Assembly (NCBI GenBank): GCA_900315895.1
Contig: ONAY01000014.1
Location: 1-35,723, forward strand
Direction of reading: 5' to 3'
Source: an uncultured Eubacteriales bacterium
GTDB lineage: Bacteria > Bacillota > Clostridia > Peptostreptococcales > Anaerovoracaceae
DNA length: 35,723 bases
Shown here in pieces: positions 15,650 through 24,200 of the stretch (position 1 is its first letter; each line of letters starts with the position of its first letter). The notes beneath the pieces were generated by a model. The model was not told the origin of the DNA, ran no database searches, and saw only the letters and a program-made list of their open reading frames with translations. The position numbers and the translations under genes are program-made.

Positions 15650-16027
15650 ATGAACAGACCTGTAGTAACGACCAACGCACCCGGAGCCATCGGCCCCTAT
15701 TCTCAGGCAGTTGACTGCGGAAATATCGTATTCACATCCGGCCAGCTGGGACTGGACCCCATGACCGGTAACCTTGTGGAGGGAGTGGAGGCTCAGGCCA
15801 GACAGGCTCTCTTGAACGTGAAAGCCATAGTGGAAGCCAACGGCATGACCATGGACAACGTGGCCAAGACCCTGGTCTTCCTCACTGACATGAACGATTT
15901 CGCCAAGGTAAACGCCATATATGCAGAGTTCTTTAATGATGCCTGCTATCCGGCAAGATCTGCCGTGCAGGTGGGAGCTCTTCCCAAGGGCGGTCTGGTA
16001 GAGATCGAGACGGTCTGTGTGAAATAG
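15650..16027 (+). CDS. ridA: RidA family 2-iminobutanoate/2-iminopropanoate deaminase
   Basis: This 125-residue YjgF/YER057c/UK114 protein hydrolyses reactive enamines and imines released by PLP enzymes such as threonine dehydratase. The family blocks are APGAIGPYSQAV (10-21), FTSGQLGLDP (28-37) and YPARSAVQVGALPKGGLVEIE (about 100-120), which carries the substrate carboxylate-binding Arg103 and Glu120. The start follows GGAGG at good spacing. No clear promoter of its own was found in the short gap after the previous terminator. That gap contains CTGAAGG/CCTTCAG pairing and a GCGCAAAACAT motif (15606-15616). Confidence 0.93.
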   Translation: MNRPVVTTNAPGAIGPYSQAVDCGNIVFTSGQLGLDPMTGNLVEGVEAQARQALLNVKAIVEANGMTMDNVAKTLVFLTDMNDFAKVNAIYAEFFNDACYPARSAVQVGALPKGGLVEIETVCVK

Positions 16028-16064
16028 TCGGAATAGAATTTTTTGCACTTGATTGCGGGATGGG

Positions 16065-16094
16065 TTGTTTTGGAGCCGTCTGATGTGGTATAGT
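16065..16094 (+). promoter_or_regulatory. putative promoter of the SmsCB pair
   Basis: TTGTTT (16065-16070) and TATAGT (16089-16094) are 18 bp apart, about 45 bp before the ATPase start. The match is moderate. No IscR-like or Fur-like site was recognised. Confidence 0.45.
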
Positions 16095-16139
16095 TCATCG
16101 GGCGGGGGAAAGGTACCCCCTGCAATGAGAGGTAATGTA

Positions 16140-16883
16140 ATGCTTGAACTGAAAAATATTGTTTTTGATGTCAAGGAGGAGACCGGGGAGACAAAGAGGA
16201 TCCTGGACAATGTGAGTCTCTCACTTGACGAAGATATGTTTTATGTGGTCACCGGTCCCAACGGGAGCGGCAAGTCCACGCTGGCCAGGATAATCATGGG
16301 AATCGAAACCCCCACCTCCGGTCAGATCATTTATAACGGAGAGGACATCACTGAGAAGTCCATAACTGAGCGCGCCCAGATGGGCATCAGCTTCGCTCTG
16401 CAGCAGCCCGTAAGATTCAAGGGCATCAAGGTCTCCGACCTGATCAAGATCGCTTCCGGCAGGGAGCTCAGCACGGGAGAGGCCTGCGAGTATCTCAGCG
16501 AAGTGGGACTTTGCGCCAGGGACTATATCGACAGAGAGGTGAACTCCTCACTTTCCGGCGGCGAGCTCAAAAGGATCGAGATCGCAACGGTGCTGGCAAG
16601 GGGAACCAACCTGACCCTGTTCGACGAGCCTGAGGCGGGCATCGACCTTTGGAGCTTCCAGAATCTGATCCAGGTGTTCGATTCAATGAAAGAGAAGACC
16701 AAGGGCACCATCCTCATCATCTCCCACCAGGAGAGGATACTCAATATCGCTGACCAGATCATCCTGCTGGAGGATGGCCAGATCAAGAGGATCGGCCGCA
16801 AGGAGGATATGATGGTGGACATTTTGGGAGCCACGCTGGAAGGCGGATTCTGCGGAAAGATCATGGAAGGAGGTAAGAACTGA
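16140..16883 (+). CDS. SufC-like Fe-S assembly ATPase (SmsC-type)
   Basis: This 247-residue ABC ATPase has Walker A GPNGSGKST (39-47), a Q-loop near FALQQP (85-90), the signature LSGGELKR (138-145), Walker B LTLFDEPEAG (158-167) and an H-loop His196. LSGGELKRIEI is characteristic of SufC rather than of transporters, and no membrane permease is adjacent. It should power the scaffold encoded next to it. The ATG at 16140 has AGAGG seven bases upstream. An in-frame ATG at 16125 is less well spaced. The stop overlaps the next start (TGATG at 16881-16885), so the two proteins are translationally coupled. Confidence 0.87.
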   Translation: MLELKNIVFDVKEETGETKRILDNVSLSLDEDMFYVVTGPNGSGKSTLARIIMGIETPTSGQIIYNGEDITEKSITERAQMGISFALQQPVRFKGIKVSDLIKIASGRELSTGEACEYLSEVGLCARDYIDREVNSSLSGGELKRIEIATVLARGTNLTLFDEPEAGIDLWSFQNLIQVFDSMKEKTKGTILIISHQERILNIADQIILLEDGQIKRIGRKEDMMVDILGATLEGGFCGKIMEGGKN

Positions 16884-17809
16884 TGGCTGAACTTACACAG
16901 GCTCAGAAGGACCTTCTGGAGCAGATCGCAGGTCTTACCTGCAGGCCGGACGGCGCATTCAATATCAGGGCTAACGGCGGACTGGCTGAAAGAGCTGTGA
17001 CCGATCACATCAATATCACTTCCAAGAGTGACGTGCCCGGGATCGACATCACCATCAAGTCCGAAGCTCAGGGCGAGACAGTCTACATCCCGGTAGTCAT
17101 GGACGAGAGCGGGATGGTGGACGTGGTATACAATGATTTCTTCGTGGGTGATGGCGCAGACGTGACCATCGTGGCCGGCTGCGGCATCCACAACTGCGGA
17201 GCGGACGACTCCCAGCACGACGGTATCCACCGCTTCTTCGTAGGGAAGGGTGCTCACGTCAAGTACGTGGAGAACCACTATGGTTCCGGCGACGGCATGG
17301 GCAAGCGCATCCTTAACCCTGTCACTGAAGTATACATGGACGAGGACTCCTCTGTGGAGATGGAGATGGTCCAGATCAAAGGCGTGGACTCCACCATCAG
17401 GACCACCAAGTCTGAGCTGAAGGCCGGAGCCAAGCTGATCATCCGCGAGCGTCTCATGACCCACGGCGAGCAGCACGCCGAGTCCATTTACACCACCGAG
17501 CTCAACGGCGACGGTTCCTCTGCGGACGTTGTTTCCAGATCTGTTGCAAGGGAGAATTCTTATCAGAAGTACACCTCCAGGATCGTAGGAAACGCCGCCT
17601 GCACCGGACACACCGAGTGCGACGCCATCCTCATGGACAACGCCAGAGTTCTGGCCGTGCCCGAACTGGACGCCGCCTGCCTGGACGCTTCCCTGGTGCA
17701 CGAGGCTGCAATCGGCAAGATCGCCGGTGACCAGCTCATCAAGCTCATGACCCTGGGCCTCACCCAGGAGGAAGCTGAAGAGGAGATCGTAAACGGTTTC
17801 CTGGCATAA
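16883..17809 (+). CDS. SufB/SufD-family Fe-S scaffold (SmsB-type)
   Basis: This 308-residue SufBD-family protein is shorter than SufB (about 470-500) and lies in a two-gene unit with its ATPase. That is the layout of the published SUF-like minimal system (SMS). Possible cluster or sulfur ligands are Cys100 and Cys105 (GCGIHNCG), later cysteines in ACTGHTEC and DAACLDA, and the family HEAAIGKI block near the C terminus. No cysteine desulfurase (SufS) or SufU lies beside it, so sulfur must come from elsewhere. It has a ribosome site GGAGG inside the end of the ATPase gene and overlaps it by one base. A strong terminator follows. Confidence 0.85.
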   Translation: MAELTQAQKDLLEQIAGLTCRPDGAFNIRANGGLAERAVTDHINITSKSDVPGIDITIKSEAQGETVYIPVVMDESGMVDVVYNDFFVGDGADVTIVAGCGIHNCGADDSQHDGIHRFFVGKGAHVKYVENHYGSGDGMGKRILNPVTEVYMDEDSSVEMEMVQIKGVDSTIRTTKSELKAGAKLIIRERLMTHGEQHAESIYTTELNGDGSSADVVSRSVARENSYQKYTSRIVGNAACTGHTECDAILMDNARVLAVPELDAACLDASLVHEAAIGKIAGDQLIKLMTLGLTQEEAEEEIVNGFLA

Positions 17810-17827
17810 AATCAGATCTGTATGGAG

Positions 17828-17852
17828 CCGGGCCCCGCGGGGCCCGGTTTTT
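17828..17852 (+). terminator. terminator of the SmsCB unit
   Basis: CCGGGCCCC (17828-17836) pairs with GGGGCCCGG (17839-17847) and runs into TTTTT. Confidence 0.9.
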
Positions 17853-17908
17853 GCGTGCGGGGGTGGGGTGTTTTGCGCGGGGGTGGGTTGGGCGAGGCGG
17901 CCGGGGTT

Positions 17909-18098
17909 TACTGCTTATTTCCAAAAAACAGATCTAAGCAGTACAGAAAACAGGATATTTACTGTTTATCCGCAAAAAATCCATCCAAGCAGTAAACCTA
18001 TGGATCGGGCTTTACTGCTTGTGCGCAAAAAATCCACCTAAGCAGTAAAATCACCCGAAACCCTACTGCTTATTTTCAAAAAATCATAATAAGCAGTA
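17909..18098. repeat. hairpin-repeat array C (arm TACTGCTT), four units
   Basis: Four inverted-repeat units pair TACTGCTT-type left arms (starting 17909, 17960, 18013, 18064) with AAGCAGTA right arms (17936, 17987, 18040, 18091). The second left arm is TACTGTTT and pairs through a wobble. All four units have arm midpoints exactly 27 nt apart and repeat every 51-53 nt. Each loop has an A-run: CCAAAAAACAG, CGCAAAAAATCC twice, and TCAAAAAATCA. No ORF spans it. Confidence 0.93.
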
Positions 18099-18123
18099 AG
18101 CGCCGGTGAGCCCGACAGTAGAG

Positions 18124-18248
18124 GCGCAATATGTTAGCCGCAGGCGGTTTTTATTGCGCTAAAGTGCTGAATGTGATAAAATAACTTGATAATATGTGCG
18201 TTTTCTGTCAGTTCGCACGTGTTGGGCATAGGCTGTCGCTTAGGCGAC
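18124..18248 (+). promoter_or_regulatory. promoter and structured leader of the giant surface-protein gene
   Basis: GCGCAATA (18124-18131) pairs with TATTGCGC (18152-18159) around an inner CCGC/GCGG. TTGCGC (18154-18159) lies 17 bp before an extended -10, TGATAAAAT (hexamer 18177-18182), and may be the promoter. Downstream leader hairpins are GTGCG/CGCAC (18196-18200 with 18214-18218) and GTCGC-TTAG-GCGAC (18235-18248). I could not match the leader to a known riboswitch class. Confidence 0.4.
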
Positions 18249-18276
18249 GTTCTAATATTTTTATGAGGGATGACTA

Positions 18277-21200
18277 ATGAAAATTACGAGAAAGCTCCTT
18301 GCAGTTTTGTTGTGCATGGCGGTGATTTTTAGTATGGGAGTAGACACCGCTTTTGCATTTGATCTTCCGGGTAATTATGCTCAGGAAGAAGCAGCAGGCG
18401 AGGCGGTACTTTCTGATACTGAAGAGACGGATGGTTCTGACATCGATGGAGATGCCCAGGGCGATCCGGCTTTTGACGTGGAGGAAAGTACGCAGGAAGA
18501 ACCCGTAACGGAAGAACCTGTAACAGAAGAACCTATAACGGAAGGTCCGCTTCCGGAAGGTTCCACTACGGATGCTGTCGGACCCGAAGCGGCAGAACCC
18601 GACGTTACAGATCCGGTAGTTACAGATCCGGAAGTAAGTATTATTACGAAAGAAGAGCCGGCAAACAGGGATGCGGTCTACACCGTGGCCCTCAACGATG
18701 ACTTCCCGCTGGACACGGATGCTCACGCAGGAAGGCTCTTCGAATGGATCGGAGGCGCCACCTTCGAAGTGTACGATGAAAACGGAAACGTGGTCACCGA
18801 TGAGGAGATCCGCTCCCGCTATGCCTTCCACATCATAGACGTAACAGGAACAGAGGAAGGTTTCGAGTGGGACATGGGAGAGAGCTACGTGCTGTCCCCG
18901 GTGAACGATGTGATATACACCGTTCAGTTCGCCATATTCGAAACTGCCACAGGAGAACAGGTCTCTCCTACCTACACCAGGACCATCAAGACCTACAACT
19001 CGTCTCAGATCCTACCCCTTCTGGATTCCGACGATCAGTACGTGACCAGGGCATGGGTGGAACCCTCCACCTACCAGACTGGCTTTGCCCCCTGGGACGC
19101 CGACAACAATCCCGGAAACGACCAGAACGCCACCAACAACATAGTAAGGAGCTTCGACTCCATCCACTATGAGGTGATCTATCAGACCAAGAGTTATTCC
19201 GAGAACTACTACAAGGAAGGCTACGTCGGTTTCCTGATCCTCATGGCTGACGAGAACGGCAACCCCCTGGATCCGGACGGATCAGAGGCTTACGTTGTCA
19301 AGGACTCCGTCAGCTGGATGAAGACCGATTCAGCCAACACCAAGCTGAACCGCAAAATAGGCAAGGAGGAGTTCACTGTAAACGGCGTAACTCAGACCTA
19401 TTCCTACGTTCAGGGTTATCTGCACCTGGTGGCGGATGAGCAGGCGGACAACGTAATGCCAGTAGCATCTTCATCAGTAGAATTCGACGTGAACGCAGGC
19501 GCCATGATCAACGGCTCCACCATCAAGCCCCTGGTCTACGTATGGTGCCAGTACAACGATTTCGGCGACACCAACGGCGACGGCATAGTGGACGTCGTGG
19601 ACACGACCCACGTCTGCGAGAACGACGCCACCCACGCTCATGCCCAGAACGGCGGCAAAGAGCTGGTCCAGGTGGCGATCCCCAAGGTCATCGTATCTGC
19701 TTTCCCCAGATACAACATTCAGCTCAAAACATACAATTCTGACGGCAACATCTGGGGCATTGGAGGTGTTCTCGGGACCTACGATTTCAGCACAGGAAAT
19801 GATAAGGCTCTGGATAAGAGCGCAGGTTCCGTCTACGGCCGCGGATACGGAATGGGTATCACGGTCCAGCTGTATAACAGCAAGAGCGACAAGAACCTGA
19901 AGGGTATAGAATTCCCCAGAGGGGACATCCAGCTGGACATCAATTTCTCCGGCAAGTTTACCCCGGACAGTCCCAACGGCGCAGTATATCCCATGGACTA
20001 TACCGGAGCAGAGGCCGGGTTCGCACCCCTTATCTGGAGTACTGAAGGGAACAAGGGCGGAGCAGGACAGCAGGACGGAAGAAACCTTTCTCAGTTCACA
20101 ACTGAAGGATTCCCCCGCTACGTTGCGCCATACAACAAAAAAGGCGCCAATGATGTTCTTACGGACGGGAACTTGTGGGGCACCGCAAGCTGCTATGACG
20201 GCGGTACATGGAACGTTCAGCGCATCGATAGTGACACCATAAGATATACAATCAAAAACTATAAATTCAATTCTGCCTGGTTCCCCGCGCAGAACGGGCT
20301 GCTACTTGATTGGCGGTACGATGCCAATATTTACTGGGATCCCAGAATGGGAATAGAGAACAGCTGCCACATCGGCTGCTTCTCCGCAGCGGAACTCTGG
20401 GTGGTGCTTCCGCTGATCTCACCGGACGGCGAGAGACTGGAAGACCACAAGGCCCCCAACGGAGCAGAATACGGCTCAGGCATCGAGACCTTCTTCGTGG
20501 AGGATTCATCCCTTGTAGCCACATCCGCCAGCGGAGTCAACGTGGGATACAGAGATGCCAATGGCAATTACTATGTTGGAGAAGGTGAACCCGGTGACGG
20601 TTACACCCAGGTGACAGATACAAGCAACCAGGAGAGGACCAGTGATGATAAGCTGTCCTTTACCGCAGAGACCTATAAATGGACAGCAGGCACATACTCT
20701 GCTTCTGTCAAGTACAGTTCCCCCTCGATCACGGATCTGTATTGGATATATGACGCATCCTCAATTCCCGGAATAACCAAGGTGGGTCCCGCACAGGCTA
20801 ATGGCAGGGACGTGGCAGAAATATCACAGCCCATAAGCTTCTGGTGGAGAACTTCGGTAGGCTTAGGAAAGAACAGCGATGTCCTAAACTCGTCATACGG
20901 AACCAACGCTCTGGTTCTTTTCGACGACGCGGGAGTGAGACTCAACAGCGAAGCCGGAAGGATGTCCAATACAGAGCATTCCGGCTACCAGCGCAGTAAA
21001 TTCCTTTTCGCCGCAAAACCGGACGGAACCGGCTGGAAGCACTATGGCCTTAAACCGGACAGCACCGATGAAAACGGTACAGTCTGGTACTGCGATGAGG
21101 CCACGGGCAGCATAACCACGGACAAAAAGACCTACCTGGCATACGACTACGAACAGACCACAGCACAGGAGGGTGATCTGGTCTACTATACCTCATATGC

Positions 21201-24200
21201 AGATCTTGTTGCGGATGGAAAAGTCTGCGTAGGTGTTTTGGGCGAGGCCAGATCCTTGACCAAGAGTTCGAGTACCAAATATGCAACATTCAAGAACCTT
21301 ATAAAGGTAAGGGATGATGCAATGATGGGCTATGTCTATCAGATCGACATCAAGAGCAGAGCCTGGACGGCGAAGACATATGAGGATGCAGGCTTATCTG
21401 TGGATACAGATGGAGATATCGTGAGCAGGATGGATATTCAGAACGGTACTGCTACGACTGAGCAGCAGTATTTCTTTGAGCATCCTACGTACAGGGGCAA
21501 TCAGACCAAGTATTACGTCAAATCCACTTACAATGAGACCGGCGTATACACCGGAGGACACAGCCCCCACGATACAGTTCGCGGAGACTCTCTGTACATC
21601 ATACCTTTCCGCCCGAGCATAACCAAATATATCCTTCAGGTGAAGGAGTCCGGCACCACCAAGGAAGTCTACAACATGGACGAGAACCAGAACATCGTGG
21701 ACTTCAGGCTGTCGACGAAACTCTATCAGAGAGTGCCCAATGAGTCAGACTTCGTTTCTACCACCACTCTGATAGTGAAAGATACTTTGCCCAAGGGCGT
21801 CACATACAATGAGGACGCCATGCTGGGCGGCACCTACACTAAGAGCGCTACGCCGGGCTACCACGGTTCCTGGAGCGGCGGCGCACTTCCGGGAGAGACC
21901 TATGAACTGACTCTGGCCAACGGTCAGACATATACCATAGAGTTCCCCGAACCGGAGGTGGTAACGAATACAAACGGTGTGACCACCCTCACCTTCAGAT
22001 TTGCGGACTTCCCGGTGGGAGCAGATCCGATAGACATATTCTACTCGGTGACCATCGACAACTCCGCCGAAAACGGTCAGACATACACCAACGTCGCAGA
22101 GGTGGATACTTCTGATGTCCATCTGCTGAGCGATGAGGTATACGAGACAAGATCCGAAGTCGACTTCTCCGTCATCAGGACATTCACCATCTCTCTGAGC
22201 AAGCTCACAGAGAAGTCCTTCGTGGACATCAGCGCCCAGATCGGCTACACCATGGCGTGGCAGAACGTCGGAAACAACGATGTAACCAATGCGCCCATGA
22301 TCGACACCCTTCCGTACAACGGTGACGGAAACGGAACATCCTTCTCGGGCACATATACGCTTTCGTCCGTGAAGCTGACCAACAACAACGGCACCAAGAC
22401 TTCGCCCATCAAAGACTTTACGGGGCTCAGGGTGTTTTACACCACAGACACTGCTGTAAGAGACATCGATGTGAGCCTCTGGAAGGATGATTCGATCCAG
22501 TCCGGCTCCGTGACGGATCTGGACGGAAACACATTCAGCTGCCAGTGGACCGAGGCGACCGTCAACGCGGACGGGACAGTGACCGGAATCGATCCGAATG
22601 CTACGGCTTTCTGCATCCTCGGACCTCTCAAGTCCAAGAAGATGGTGGAGGCGGCCTGCGTGATCGATCCATCGAACAACGAGCCCGGAGACAAGTATGT
22701 CAACGCAATATCCATCAAGGGCAGCATCACCATCGCCCGCGGAATAGTCCTGAACAGGATCCTTTCCGGACTGGCATGGTATGACGAAAACTTTGACGGA
22801 GCCCGCCAGGCAACAGAGAAGAAGCTGGCAGGCATAACCGTCAAGCTGGTGAATAAGAGTGATTTCGAGGATGCGGTAGGCCCCGGAGACCATCAGTCAC
22901 CGGCTCCCGCACCCGTTCCCCAGAGAAGCAGCAGCACCGTGACCGGCATCGCTCCCGCCATCAACCTGAGAGGCGAGGAGTGCGTGACAACCACCGGTAC
23001 GGATGGTAAATATGAATTCGCATATCTTGCTGCAGGAGAATACGTGGCGATCTTCATGGACGGCGAGACAGTCCTGAGCGACTTCTACATGTCGCCCCTT
23101 GAGGCTGACACTGCCCGTGAGGTGAACAACAGCAATACCATACTTGTGGCTGCGGATGAAGAGGGCCACGTGGACTATGGCTACCTGTACGTCACCATGC
23201 CTCAGGCTGATGACATCAAGGCCAGCCCCTACATGATAAGAAACGAAGACATGGGTCTGGTGGAAGCCATCAACATCTACGCAGAGAAGAAGTGGCAGAC
23301 CGCAGACGGCGGCGAAGAACCGCCTGAAGGCGCAAAGATCACCTTCACCCTGACAGGCGGCGGCAACGCCTACAGTGTGGAGCTTGACGGCACACCTGAC
23401 GATCCTCTGGAGGCCAACGCCATCGGAGCCTTTGAAAGCGCTGCATGGTACGCCACTTTCCAGAATCTGCCCAAGTATGATGTGGACGACACAGGCAAAA
23501 CAGTAGAGATAGAGTACGAACTCACAGAGTCTGTGAAGTGGCCCGCCTTCACCGATACATATTCGGATAATGCAGGAGCTCTGACAGAGGGCGATGTTGG
23601 AACAGTTACCAACACCGAAACGACCATGGAGGTCCTGGTTAAGAAGGCATGGCAGAATGCAGACGGAACCACCACTCCGCCTGAGGGAGCACAGGTCACG
23701 TTCACACTTTATGCTGACGGCGACCCCACCGGCTACTCCGTGCCTTTGGATGGAACACCGGACGAGGAGATCACAGGTGCCGGCGGATTTGAAGCCAAGC
23801 CCTGGAATGCTTTGTTCAGGAAGCTTCCCAAGTACAAGGTGGTTGAAGGCGAAGCGACTGAGATTCAGTACACCGTGGAGGAGAGCGGCCAGTGGCCCGG
23901 ATATACGGTGGTATATCCTGACGCAACTCAATCTTTTGCGGTAAGCGGCGACACCATCACCAACGTTCAGAAAAAAACTGAACTCTCAGTGATCAAAGCA
24001 TGGAAGAATGTGGACGGAACCACAACTGCCCCAGAGGGGGCAGAGGTGACATTCACACTTCTTGCTGATGAAGCCCCAACATCTTACACCGTGACGCTGG
24101 ACGGAACTGCTGATACCACCGTGCCCACGGGAACCGGTGGATACGAGAGCGAAGCCTGGAAGGCGACCTTCGTGAACCTTCCCAAGTACAAGACAGCAAA

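Noticed and set aside
18196-18248. Known riboswitch upstream of the surface-protein gene
   Set aside because: Two small hairpins are present, but I could not match conserved bases of c-di-GMP or other common classes.
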